Shown: positions 6,690-16,162, numbered from the stretch's first letter. The stretch: DNA of 35,905 nt from CAJBLF01 sp964560855 (GCA_964560855.1 CAZLLU010000005.1:1-35905), one strand, 5' to 3'. Program-made: numbers and translations. The notes: a model not told the origin generated them from the letters alone.

Positions 6690-8504
6690 TTATCTTTTGA
6701 ATGATTTCCTTGGCTGGTGATCTCAAAAACTTTTTTTGGATCAAACATCTTTTTTGCCCACATGTGTGGATGATGATCAGAATGATTTTCTCGTTCAAAA
6801 CTCTTTTTTTTCTCTGTATGATTTTTTTTCTCCGAATTCTCTTCTAGGATATGTAGATCTTTCTCCAAATGATTTTCTTGGTCATCTTTCACTTCATCTG
6901 TTTCTTCCTCAATCACTTTCTTTTGCTTTGTTGATAATCGCTTTCTTGCCTTGGATGGTCTTGTTGGCAAAGGTATTGGTGATAATCGCAGCGTTCATCG
7001 GCGAAACTGTAATAAACGAAAAATCATCCATCATTTTGAGATCGTCTATCTCTCTGCTTGGAACTCCTGATTCTTTGGTGATCAATTCGAGGAGTGAACG
7101 AGCGGTATAGCCTTCTCTTCTTCCTAATGCTACGAACAATCTCTGTTGTCCTGATGATTTTCCTTTATCTCCAAATCTATTTTCTCTCGTCTGCTGTATG
7201 ATGTCTTTGTATCTCGTCTGATCAAAATCCGTTTCATAATGCATCTTCAAAAGCGCTGCCACGACGTCGCGAGCGTTACTGTTTTCTATAAGCTTGTCTG
7301 CTATCTCTATATAATCTTTATGACTTTCTTTTTTTAAAACTCCTTGGATGTTTTCATTTAACTTATCTTTTTTCTTTTCAATTACGCCTTTTACATCTGG
7401 GATTTCTCCTTTCTTGATATCCACTTTGTTCACTTTTTTGAGATAAGACATCTTGCTATATTCTCTTGGGGTGATAAAGGTGATTGCTACTCCTGATTTT
7501 CCGGCTCTTCCAGTTCTTCCAATTCTATGGGTGTATCTTTCAGCATTTTGTGGAATCGCGTAATTGATGACGTGTGTCACATCATTGACGTCGATACCTC
7601 TGGCTGCGATATCTGTCGCTACCAAGATGTTTACTTTTTTGTCTTTGAAGCGCTTGAGGAAATGCTCTCTCTGTTTCTGCGCGAGATCGCCGTGTAATCC
7701 TTCTGCACTATATCCTTCGTCATTTAATCTTGATACCAATTCATCTACGTCTGCTTTGGTGTGGCAAAAGATGATTCCATAAAAATCCGTTTCCGTATCC
7801 ATGATCCTGCGGAGCAATTCAAACTTGTCTCTCTCGCTGACCTCGAAATAGGTCTGATCAGTATTTTCTCCATTATTTTGAGTATTTTCTACTTCTACCA
7901 ATTCGTAGTCGCCGATATACTTTTTCGCTATTTTCAAAATATCTTTGGACATGGTAGCAGAAAATAACAAAACTTTTTTTTCTGGACTTGTTTCTTTGAA
8001 AATTGTTTGGATATCTTCTTCAAATCCCATATCCAACATTTCATCCGCTTCGTCGAGAATAAAATACTGCAAATATTTCAGATCCAAGGTCTTTCTATCA
8101 AGATGATCCATGATTCTTCCTGGTGTTCCTACGAGGATATCGATCCCTCTTTTGAGTGCTCTGTGTTGAATTTCGTAAGATTGTTTGCCATAAATCGCCA
8201 TAACTTTGAGTCCTTTGTTTCCTTGCATGGAATCGATTTCTTCTGCGATTTGTGTCGCAAGTTCTCTTGTAGGAGCTAAGATAAGTGCTTGAACTTTGCC
8301 ACCTGGGGTAAGTTTTTCTATTAACGGAATACCAAAAGCTGCAGTTTTACCGGTTCCGGTAGCTGCTTGTCCTATGATGTTTTTTTCTCCTTGTAACAAG
8401 AGGGGAATAACTTGTGCTTGGATCGGAGATGGCGTGACGAATCATTTTTTCGTCAATGCTGCTAATGTTTTTTCTCAGATTCAAAGGTCTTTAAATTCGG
8501 TCAT
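6690..8504 (-). CDS. DEAD-box RNA helicase with DbpA-like domain and RG-rich tail
   Basis: A 604-residue ATP-dependent RNA helicase. Motifs in order are the Q-motif (GF...PSPIQAQ), ATGTGKT near residue 50, PTRELA, TPGR, DEAD at 151-154, SAT, the helicase C-terminal ARGIDV and HRIGRTGR. A DbpA-type RNA-binding domain follows (RLFVALGRREG...). The last 70 or so residues form a Gly/Arg/Lys/Ser tail with repeated RKSFG, much of whose glycine is TGA. Such tails bind RNA. The family unwinds RNA in ribosome assembly, decay and cold adaptation. A leader of about 165 bases with a strong nested hairpin precedes the gene. Reading TGA as stop would lose the first 35 residues and the tail. Confidence 0.95.
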
Positions 8505-8583
8505 TGTTTTTTCGTAAAAATTAAAAAAGTGCTCTCGTTATTCCTTATGTGTCCATCTGTGGTATATACATGATAGTCCGGTG

Positions 8584-8628
8584 CACTCTTGATTGTCCTA
8601 TATGCACGCGGAGGACAGGGTAAGAGTG
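8584..8628 (-). ncRNA. Structured leader element of the helicase mRNA
   Basis: In the leader, CACTCTT pairs with AAGAGTG (7 bp) and encloses a second stem GTCCT / AGGAC around a 12-base loop. It lies between the promoter at 8677-8704 and the ATG at 8504. RNA-helicase genes often have regulatory leaders, so autoregulation or temperature response is plausible, but no known class is recognised. Confidence 0.45.
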
Positions 8629-8676
8629 AGAACGCTTTAGTTCATTATGCTAGTGTTTTTTGAAATAACTAGGTAT

Positions 8677-8704
8677 ATACTAAGAAAATCCTACGAAATT
8701 ACAA
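8677..8704 (-). promoter_or_regulatory. Promoter of the helicase gene
   Basis: On the minus strand: TTGTAA, a 16-base spacer, TAGTAT. It is back to back with the promoter at 8713 that reads the other way. Confidence 0.6.
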
Positions 8705-8712
8705 TGGAGAAT

Positions 8713-8740
8713 TTGCATTTTTTTGAAAATCTCATATAAT
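8713..8740 (+). promoter_or_regulatory. Promoter of the UGA-rich unknown gene
   Basis: TTGCAT, a 16-base spacer and a perfect TATAAT. Transcription would start about 27 bases before the ATG at 8774. Confidence 0.65.
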
Positions 8741-8773
8741 TGATTATATCAAGTTTATATTTTAAAAAAAAAT

Positions 8774-9244
8774 ATGAATTCTTTCCAAAATTTTAAAGAC
8801 CTCTCCATACATAAAGATTGAACCAGTTTTTCTGTTTCTCCTGAGTTTTTTTTGCAGATTGCTCAAAGCAAAAAGACTTTGGCATCTTTTCTTTCTTCGA
8901 CTCCTAAAACGCTAAAAGATATAGACTTTTGATTGCTTGGGGATGAACAACTGAATCGTCTCAAAGAAATATCTTCTATCTGAGAATTCGATATATGAGA
9001 ACATAATTGAATGTTTTGTTTTACCATAAAATGACTCCATGATGTAACTGATGGGTTTATTTGATATACTCCTGAATTGATTTGATATTGAGATGATTTT
9101 GTACAAGCATTTGATAATTTTTATGCTAAATTGATTGAATGTCCAGATTGGGTTGTCTATACAAAAACATGATATAATGATTTTCGCTGGGACGAAAAAA
9201 AACAACAATTTGTAGCGTATAAATTTACAGAACGAAAAAAATAG
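8774..9244 (+). CDS. Hypothetical protein, extremely rich in UGA codons
   Basis: A 156-residue protein with no family I recognise. It is visible only with TGA as glycine: 10 of its 12 glycines are TGA, the other two GGG. The product is soluble, without a signal peptide or membrane segment. It has aromatic-rich stretches (GLHDVTDGFIGYTPE, WVVYTKTGYNDFRW) that suggest a compact beta-containing fold resembling small immunity or SMI1-like proteins, but I see no diagnostic motif. It has its own promoter, diverges from the helicase gene, and precedes frr. Confidence 0.85.
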
Positions 9245-9384
9245 CCGAGGTATAGCATAGCTGACTATATTATTTTCTTTATATTGCAAACGTGACCTGA
9301 TTTATTATTATGTTTTGGCTAAAGGCTGAAGGTTTACCTTTAAAAGCTGAAATATTTGATTTATTATTTAACGTTTTTGGAAGA

Positions 9385-9933
9385 ATGGATATGACACCGT
9401 ATCGTCAGTTGATGGACAAGGCCATACAGTATTTTGAATCAGAATTAAAATCTTTGCAGGTAGGAAGAGCTTCATCTGGATTGGTAGAAAATATCACTGT
9501 GGAAGCGTCATATTGACCAATGAAAATTCCTCAGATCGCTCATGTGACCTTGATGGATGCTCAGACGATCAAGATAGAACCACGAGACAAAAATGAATTG
9601 AAACATGTCGAAAAAGCTATCTATGACGCTAATGTCGGACTTGCTCCTCAAAACGAGTGAAGCTATGTAATTGTCAGAGTCCCTGCGTTGACACAAGAGA
9701 GAAGGATGGAAATAGCTAAACAAGTCAAAGCTATGGGAGAAGATGTGAAATGACGTATCAGAGTCGCTAGACAAGATGCAATGAAAGACAATAAAGCTAT
9801 TTTCGATGCGAAAGAGATCGGTGAAGATGAAAGCAAGAGAAATGAAAAAGATATCGATGCATTGGTAAAGACAATGAATGAAAAAATCGATGAGCTCGTG
9901 AAAAATAAAAGTGAAGAAGTAATGACTATATAA
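9385..9933 (+). CDS. frr: Ribosome recycling factor
   Basis: A 182-residue protein that, with EF-G, splits post-termination ribosomes for another round of translation. Family features are the N-terminal helix with VGRASSGLVENI, a central IPQIAHVTLMDAQTIKIEPRD and PALTQERR segment, and the C-terminal helix with GRIRVARQDAMKD. Three glycines are TGA. The frame is open upstream to an ATG at 9310, but those codons lie in an AAAGCTGAA repeat tract, and the start at 9385 (or the ATG at 9391) matches the usual family N-terminus. No Shine-Dalgarno motif is present. Confidence 0.95.
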
Positions 9934-9937
9934 ATTT

Positions 9938-9970
9938 AGCTTAAAGCTTGAAGCTTAAAGCTTGAAGCTG
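9938..9970. repeat. AAGCTTGAAGCTTAAAG repeats
   Basis: Short tract of alternating AGCTTAA and AGCTTGA units between frr and yidC, of the same type as at 1655-1745 and 10810-10858. Confidence 0.7.
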
Positions 9971-9995
9971 TATTTTATATGATAAATTTTTGATT

Positions 9996-10802
9996 ATGTT
10001 GTGAATGTTGTTTACGGAGATTTTATGTCGTCCTATTTTCAATCTTTTGGCTGTGTTTTTGGCTGTATTCGGCAGCAACCTTGGTGTTGCTATCGTTTTG
10101 CTGACGGTCACCATAAGGTTGCTCACTATCAAGCAATTCTCTGCAGGAAATGATATGCAGAAAGGTATGGGTGCTCTTTCTCCAAAGCTCCAGGAAATCC
10201 AAGACAAATACAAGGATGATCCTAAGAAACTTTCTGAAGAAACAATGAAAGTATTTAAGACTGATGGAAAAGGCGCTTTCAAGGGTTGTTTTATGATGCT
10301 TATCCAAATCCCTGTATTTATCGGACTCTATTATGTGATTAGACATATGGCTACAGCAACTATTCCGCCAGAATGGCTATATAGCTTTTTCCATAGTTTC
10401 GGTGCTCGTTTCGTAGAATCTGATGCACTTCAAAGCGGAGTTATCAATACTCATTTCCTCGGTTTGGATCTGCTCTCTACCAAAAATGTCGTATTGACTG
10501 TTATCGCTGCAGTATTCACGTATCTTCAGACAAAATTGACAACATTGGCTAAACCTGCAACACCAAATATTCCTGGACAAAATGTTCCTGATATGGGTAA
10601 GATGATGTGATTTATGAATATCTTCCTTGTCTTCATGATCGGTTCTTTTGTTTATACGATGCAGACTGGTGTAGGTTTGTATATCGTCACTACTACAATC
10701 TTTAGTGTCGCACAATATGGTCGACAATATAGAGCATTGCTCAAAGCAAAATGGATAGAGCGGACAAGTAAAGGAAAAGGCGTTGTCATCAATCCTAAAT
10801 AG
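9996..10802 (+). CDS. yidC: YidC/Oxa1-type membrane protein insertase
   Basis: A 268-residue inner-membrane insertase that folds and inserts membrane proteins, alone or with Sec. It has an N-terminal helix, the first core helix (GVAIVLLTVTIRLLT) with the conserved arginine, a charged cytoplasmic hairpin (LSPKLQEIQDKYKDDPKKL), the QIPVFIGLYYVI helix and three further helices, ending in a basic tail. Length fits the short Gram-positive-like form without a large periplasmic domain. TGA encodes glycine near the start (MLG) and at 10608-10610. The ATG at 9996 was chosen; 10005 is a second in-frame ATG. A short membrane protein follows. Confidence 0.94.
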
Positions 10803-10809
10803 GATTGAG

Positions 10810-10858
10810 TCTAAAGCTTAAAGCTTAAAGTCTAAAGTCTAAAGCTTAAAGTCATCGT
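10810..10858. repeat. TAAAGCTTAAAGTC repeats
   Basis: About six 7-base units (AAAGCTT / AAAGTCT) directly after the yidC stop. Confidence 0.7.
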
Positions 10859-10879
10859 TTAGTAATGTAATGTATAGAT

Positions 10880-11074
10880 ATGTTACGAAAACAACTACTA
10901 GTCCTGCTTCTGCTGTTTCTAGTGGTTGTTTTTGTTTTGTGGATATTTTATGATGTGTTTTCTTTGTTTTTTCACAAAAGGACCTTTTCTTTTCAATTCG
11001 CAGTTCATAAACCATATGATACCATCAAAAACAAAAAAGGGAAACCGAGCATCTTCTTATATAAAAAATCTTAG
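10880..11074 (+). CDS. Small single-pass membrane protein, 64 aa
   Basis: The first 27 residues form one strongly hydrophobic helix after a short basic start (MLRKQLL). A basic tail of about 35 residues follows. It contains no TGA, and its only glycine (KKGKP) is GGG. It lies 78 bases after yidC and before a good terminator, so it probably ends the frr-yidC transcript. No family is recognised. Confidence 0.5.
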   Translation: MLRKQLLVLLLLFLVVVFVLWIFYDVFSLFFHKRTFSFQFAVHKPYDTIKNKKGKPSIFLYKKS

Positions 11075-11111
11075 TTGTTGTATTGAGTATATTTTTTTTG
11101 ATAACAAGTTA

Positions 11112-11146
11112 AGCCTGACTGGGATTCCGTCAGGCTGTTATTTTTA
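11112..11146 (+). terminator. Terminator after the yidC region
   Basis: An 8-bp stem AGCCTGAC / GTCAGGCT with a nine-base loop, followed by GTTATTTTT. Confidence 0.85.
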
Positions 11147-11228
11147 TGTGTAGGATTGTTTTCTTTTTTGACGGTGAATCCATATCTTCCGTCATGATTT
11201 TTTGTTGTTTTGATGTGGAGGTAACCAC

Positions 11229-11468
11229 TTAAGTTGGATGTCTTTTCTTGTTGTTACGCACTGTGTTGTCGGTGTCGAACATTGAGCGTGTGTATGTCTG
11301 GATTTTTGAATCTACCTTATCATGTTTAATAATTTCGGTACTTTCATTTTCCAAGATAGTTTCATTTTTGATGACGCTCTGTTCGACTGTTGTGATAAAA
11401 ACATAACAGTGATTGTTTTTGACAAAGAATGATAACCATACAACTATAATAATTGTTGTCAGGTGCAT
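11229..11468 (-). CDS. Possible small membrane-anchored protein, 79 aa
   Basis: The frame begins with a hydrophobic segment (TTIIIVVWLSFFV) followed by a polar, charged tail, and ends with TAA. It contains no glycine at all, so the genetic code gives no support. It lies between the yidC terminator and the convergent hydrolase gene. It may be a real short exported or anchored peptide, or a chance frame. Confidence 0.3.
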   Translation of the reverse strand: MHLTTIIIVVWLSFFVKNNHCYVFITTVEQSVIKNETILENESTEIIKHDKVDSKIQTYTRSMFDTDNTVRNNKKRHPT

Positions 11469-11554
11469 ATCTTTTGTTTTTTTTGTGTGGTGATTCTTGT
11501 ATTTATCGTAGAATAAAAGTTAAGACTGTTTTTGAAAATGTATTTTTTTTGTGT

Positions 11555-12811
11555 TTATGTTTGGATAATATCTGCATCTGTAAGCGCTTTGGGTATAATG
11601 CTAAAATGATCTGTTCCTGTTAAGGCTATTCCATCTTTGCTTGCATATGTTTGTGTCGTGGTATTTGGTACATAATAGATTTTGTCATTATCTGTCATGT
11701 TTGAGGTTTGATGGGCTCCATAGGTTCCGTCTATGATGATTGTTTTGATATCTATTCATCCTTGTTGTCTTAGTTTTCCTGTGAGATCGTTTACTACGGT
11801 ACCTGCACCGCTATGTCCGATCAGACAGATGTGTCTCATTGTTTTGCCTGCGAATACTTTTGTTTCTATCTCTTTCTTGAATTTCTCTACATTCGCTTTG
11901 ATGGTGTTGTATCTTGCTGCAGGGTTGTTTGTGCGTGAGATATGTCTAGGATTGCCCTCTACGATGATGACAGCGTGATTCGCTGAGATAGGGTTTTCTT
12001 CAAAAACTTTTTTCTGATCCTCTATCGTCACTCCGAATCCGCAATAGAAAATATCTACTTGTCCTATAGCAGGATCGAAATTTTCTGGAATCATCTTGAG
12101 TATCTTGGTGCGAGGATCTGTAAGTTCATCATATGTAAATATACCTTTGATTGATTCTATGGATGCTTGTGTTTCTTCTTTTTGTTGCTTTTGCTCTGGA
12201 GCTTTTGCAACACTTTCCTGCTTTTTGATCAACTGCGAGATCTTGTTGTAGCCGTATGGATGTTTCTGGTCGAATCCTTCTACCTGGATTTCTTTTAGTT
12301 CGTTTCATTTCAGGAGTGCGACAATGTTTGCCATAGTTTCTGGACCTGCCAATCCGTCGACAGTGATCCCTAATATTTTTTGTAAGAGTTGTACGATTTT
12401 TGTTGTTTTTTCATCATTTTTTGCGTCGATACTTCCATATTTTTTGAGTCGTTCGTCCAAGGTCTTTCCTCATCCTGATCCGTCGGTTGTCGTGTCTTGT
12501 GTTCCGTTTTCTGTATATTTTTTATCTCCTAATATGTCTGAGAGAAAGTCCATCGCTGCTTCCAATGTGAATGCATAGATACTTCCCTTGGTTTTCATCT
12601 TATCATAGATGATCCAGCTTCCTTTGTTCGTTTGAAATTCTTTTTGGATAAAGGTGGCCAGCTGATCTTTTGTCATACGGTCAATGCTCTCAAGTTGCGT
12701 GTCGTCCAATTGCTTCTTGATTTCTTTTAGCAATGCTTCTTCCTTTTGCTCTATGGAGTCTGCAGCATTCGCCCTCTCTATCTGCATATGCTCTAGCTGT
12801 GTACCCGTCAT
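11555..12811 (-). CDS. Predicted alpha/beta hydrolase with peptidoglycan-binding-like domain
   Basis: A 418-residue protein. Residues 1-110 are helical and charged. Around residues 130-160 a segment (LLQKILGITVDGLAGPETM) resembles the PG_binding_1 fold. From about residue 220 the sequence fits an alpha/beta hydrolase: nucleophile elbow GHSGAG with Ser334, then Asp361 after strand IIIDG, then His402 in GTDHFS, in the canonical Ser-Asp-His order. Several glycines are TGA. The substrate cannot be predicted; lipase, esterase or peptidase activity all fit. There is no obvious signal peptide. It is divergent from the first VanW-like gene. Confidence 0.7.
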
Positions 12812-12913
12812 GGATCCAGTAGGTAAAATAAAACTCTTTTGATTATATTCATTTTCTCTAAAAAAAGCAAAAAATACCTATATTTGACATTTTCTTTATA
12901 TAATCTTTTGGTA

Positions 12914-12941
12914 TTGACTTTTTGGCTTGATTTTGTATTCT
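12914..12941 (+). promoter_or_regulatory. Promoter of the first VanW-like gene
   Basis: TTGACT, a 16-base spacer and TATTCT, 45 bases before the chosen ATG at 12986. It rules out the longer upstream frame beginning at 12839. Confidence 0.6.
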
Positions 12942-12946
12942 TTAGC

Positions 12947-12968
12947 CGTGAATGTTCACGCTTTTTTT
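12947..12968 (+). promoter_or_regulatory. Palindrome plus T-run at the transcription start
   Basis: CGTGAATGTTCACG, a perfect 14-base palindrome, starts six bases after the -10 box and is followed by CTTTTTTT. It could be an operator for a dimeric repressor overlapping +1, or a short terminator/attenuator hairpin. The sequence alone does not decide. Confidence 0.45.
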
Positions 12969-12985
12969 ATTTTTTTGGTAAACAC

Positions 12986-14065
12986 ATGAAGCTGTCTATA
13001 AAAAAAATAGTTATCGTTTTTTTGTTCAGTATTTTCATTTTACTTTCCGCTGTTACTGTGGCGATTAATTATTTTGATTTTGATGATGATTCTGATCGCA
13101 CTTTACTGCTTCACACGTTGAGGATCGAAGCTTTAGGAGCTTTGCTTGACCAAGGATTTGACCGTTTTGCAACTTTCCCATTCGGTCCAGGATATGATTT
13201 CATCCACCTCACAGGAGCTCAATCCACTGGAGACTATCCGACATTCTATCTGACTACCGGTATTGATGTCCATGATGACTTGGATCAGTTGATTCTTCAA
13301 AAAATCGATCAAGCGTATACTGACCGTGCGCGATATCAAAAATTTGCACAACCATCTTTTGAAGATATCATTTGGACTGAAGAAGATTTTGCGTCACTCA
13401 AGACGGTCTATCTTTTCAAAAATGAACAAGATCTTAAAGACCTCTGATATGTCGTCTCTTCGTATAGAACGAGAGTAAATAATGATGCTGCGCGAAGGAG
13501 CCAGAATATCATGATTTCTTACTGGAATATCGGAAATGTGAGAGTCCTGAATCCTCAACAGCAATTATCCTTTATGGACGAGATCCATTATGATCCCAAT
13601 GCAAACAATCGAAAAAAGGATACGGTCTCTGGACTCGCTATCATGGGTGGTGTCTCTAGCGTAAAAGGTGGATGAATCTGCGGGGCTTCTCGAGGTATCA
13701 ATGCCGCTATCATTACCAATAAGGCATTCGATATTGTCACGAGATATAATCATACTAAGACCTGGAAATATCTCTATCAGAATGAGATTAACGGAAAAGA
13801 ATACTGGATTCCTGGTTTGGATGTAGCTGTTTATAGAATGTGATCTAGCCAAAAAGATTTTGTCTTCAAAAATATTCGCGAATACCCAGTTGTCCTCGTT
13901 ATGAATTACGATGGGACTAAGGGTGGAAAAGAAGAACTGTTCGTGCTCAGCAAGGAACAGGATCGCGGCGAATTGACGTATATTTGACACCAAGGGAACT
14001 GCTATACGCGAGAAGCCAATGGTGAAAAGTTTAGAAGCTGCTATAATTCTGTTTCCGGACGATAG
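12986..14065 (+). CDS. VanW-like exported protein (copy 1)
   Basis: A 359-residue protein with an N-terminal signal anchor (MKLSIKKIVIVFLF...). The C-terminal half has VanW-family signatures: IGNVRVLNPQQQLSF, GGGICGASRGINAA (usually GGGICQ.ST.LYNA), an R-x-x-H segment, and GLDVAVYR...DFVFKNIREYPV. VanW domains occur in surface proteins of Gram-positives and CPR bacteria and are linked to the cell wall; no reaction is established. TGA glycine occurs within the GGGICG motif itself. The start after the promoter was preferred to an upstream in-frame start. A paralogue follows at 14463. Confidence 0.85.
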
Positions 14066-14462
14066 TTTTTGATAATAAAAATGTCTTTGATACTGTGCCT
14101 TATTTTTTTTGTTGGGCGTTTCACCCCAAACCCCGATGTACTTTTTCTCTTGATAGAAAAAGTACACAAAAAGATCAAGCCAGACTCAAATCGCCCTCGC
14201 TTGATACTTCATGATGGGATTTACTTTATAATCGCCTCAAACCCCCGGTAATTACCGGGGCTCCCATTTCGGCTCATATTGCACGGTTGCTTTGTGTCTG
14301 GATTGTTTCCTTTTCGGCTAGCACGAGTCTGGCGTTTGTATTGTTGTTGTTCTATTTTGTGGCGTGCATCTGGCGGGTGTATGTTAGCTGCTATACTATT
14401 CGTGAAAGTTTTCTGTTTTTCGCTGATTTGACAAAAATGCAAACAGTGGATATACTTATATT
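14066..14462. repeat. Repeat-rich spacer after VanW copy 1
   Basis: No gene is seen in these 397 bases. They hold a GGGCGTTTCACCCC...CCCCGATGTAC segment (14113-14150), a perfect 11-bp hairpin GTACTTTTTCT / AGAAAAAGTAC (14138-14165), a palindrome CCCCGGT-AATT-ACCGGGG (14243-14260), a CGGCTAGCACGAGTCTGGCG segment (14315-14334) and a GTGGCGTGCATC segment (14359-14370). The first, fourth and fifth recur in order after VanW copy 2. Confidence 0.75.
14428..14456 (+). promoter_or_regulatory. Promoter of the second VanW-like gene
   Basis: TTGACA, a 17-base spacer and TATACT. The -10 box ends only six bases before the ATG, so the mRNA would start at or next to the start codon (leaderless). Confidence 0.6.
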
Positions 14463-15695
14463 ATGAAAAAATCCTGAAAATCACTCTTTTTTGGTATTTG
14501 TATCTCTCTGTTTTTATGAGGAGGATTTTTTAGTAGTGTTCAGGCTCAAGAAGGCTATCTTCCGTTCTCTGTCACTACTTTGCCGTTTCTCAAAGAGATA
14601 TATACATTGCAAAATATGATCGAGCAGCTTCCTTATGTCATGGCGAATAACGCATCTCTCCTTATCTTAGATGGCCGACATGCTGCTGCTGATGGAGATA
14701 TTTCTTATCAAATAGATTCTGCTGCCGTCGGTGATTTCTTCTCTGGAAGTCAGAGTTTTGAGGAGTTCTATCAGAAAATAAGGATCGATATCATAAAGTT
14801 TCTTTTGGAAAGCTGATATATGAATTTCAATACCCAGCCATATCAGGAAGGAAATTATGCGATTGTGGTTCAGTCATGAGATTTTATGGTTATGAAAGAT
14901 ATTACGGAACATGATGGTTTGGATACTGTTTTGTATGATGCTTTATCCTGATTCAACGCTAATTTCAATGATATCAAGACCTATGAGCGTATCATGAATT
15001 TTAAGCCCATAAGCATTTCTTCTGATACATACGCAAATCTATGAACTTTGTTCTTATTCAAAAACGAGCAGGATATCAGAGATCTTTGATATGAGTTGAT
15101 CTCTTGGAAATCTAGAGCAAATATTGATCGTGATTATAGAAGACACAATATCATGGCAGCATTTCAAAATATCGGAAATGTCAGATTGATCTTGCCTGGC
15201 GAGACATTCAACCTTGCTCGTGAAATCCATTATCATCCAGATCATGGCGATGTTATGTATATGTCTGGATATGCAACATTCGGTGCTGGTTCAAAACTGG
15301 TTTATGGTGGATGACTCTGCGGTGTAGCGACTGCTCTTTATCAGGGATCACTCACTAATCTCTGATTCCAAATTTTGGAATATAGCGCACATTCGACCTA
15401 TTATAGAAATCTTTTCAACGCAGAGATTAATGGCACCCGAGTCTCTATTCCATGACTTGATGCGACGATATACGCTCCTAGATATAATCTTCAACTTAAA
15501 AATATTCGTGAGTATCCTATCGTTATCGTTTTCAATTTTGGTTGATGAGAATCGGATAAAGAAGAGGTTTTTACGCTTTCCAAGCCACAAGATAAGTGAT
15601 CATTCGAATTTGTCTGAAGACGTGGAATGTGTTATACCTGGAAGATCAACGGGAAATATCAGACTAATTGCTACGAGTATATCAAAAATTCCTAA
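14463..15695 (+). CDS. VanW-like secreted protein (copy 2)
   Basis: A 410-residue protein with a signal peptide and a likely cleavage site at VQA-QE. It shares with copy 1 the LFLFKNEQDIRDLG motif, IGNVRLILPGETF, the VanW core GGGLCGVATALYQG, H-S-T-Y-Y-R, and GLDATIYAPR...LKNIREYPIVIVFNF. More than ten glycines are TGA, including one in the core motif. The paralogues share order and spacing along their length, so they arose by duplication. Copy 2 has a longer N-terminal region before the shared part. Likely cell-surface; function unknown. Confidence 0.85.
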
Positions 15696-15840
15696 CATAT
15701 GTTTTTGAAAATTATTCCTTTGGACTTTATTCTAACGCTTTGCTAGAGATACTTTTTTACGATTTTCTTTTGGGCGTTTCATTTCCCAAACCCCGATGTA
15801 CTTTTTCTCTTATGTTATCTCATCCCCATTCTCTTATGGT

Positions 15841-15917
15841 CACGTCATTCCCGACCTGATCGGGAATCCAATTGGCTATAGAGCAAGATGGATTCCCGCT
15901 TTCGCGGGAATGACGTG
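15841..15917. mobile_element. MITE-like palindromic element, 77 bp
   Basis: Perfect 13-base terminal inverted repeats CACGTCATTCCCG / CGGGAATGACGTG enclose inner ATTCCCGA...TCGGGAAT and GATTCCCGC...GCGGGAAT hairpins. A related copy is at 16794-16877 and a half copy at 22913-22946. The ATTCCC-GGGAAT core resembles dispersed repeats in other bacteria, for example dRS3 of Neisseria. No transposase is present, so movement would need one supplied elsewhere. Confidence 0.7.
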
Positions 15918-16136
15918 GTGTGGTTGGAGACGGGAATGACCCTTGATTTCTCGATGGCGGGCTGTATTGTGGTGAGAAATGATGTAGTGTTTCGTCTTTA
16001 GTTTGTCTTCTTTTCGGCTAGCACGAGTCTGGCGCTTGTTTTTGTTGTCCTATCTCGTGGCGAGCATCCGACGGGTAATATTGCTGGTAGATTGATGGCT
16101 CATTGGTTATTTACCTATTTGAAACTTTTCTATAAC

Positions 16137-16162
16137 AAAAAATCAGGTAGAAACTACCTGAT
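16137..16162 (-). terminator. Terminator of the AMMECR1-like gene
   Basis: A 9-bp stem ATCAGGTAG / CTACCTGAT with a three-base loop, followed on the minus strand by six T. It lies 140 bases beyond the stop codon. Confidence 0.75.

Noticed and set aside
6659..6970. Open frame of 103 codons on the minus strand, rich in Lys/Glu/His
   Set aside because: It overlaps the RG-rich tail of the DEAD-box helicase in another frame. The helicase frame is supported by conserved domains and by TGA-as-Gly continuity.
12839..12985. Longer N-terminus for the first VanW-like gene
   Set aside because: The extension starts before the likely promoter at 12914-12941, and the ATG at 12986 begins a typical signal anchor.
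15096..15708. Two separate small plus-strand genes in the second VanW region
   Set aside because: They are fragments of, or frames overlapping, one continuous VanW-like gene that reads through TGA.
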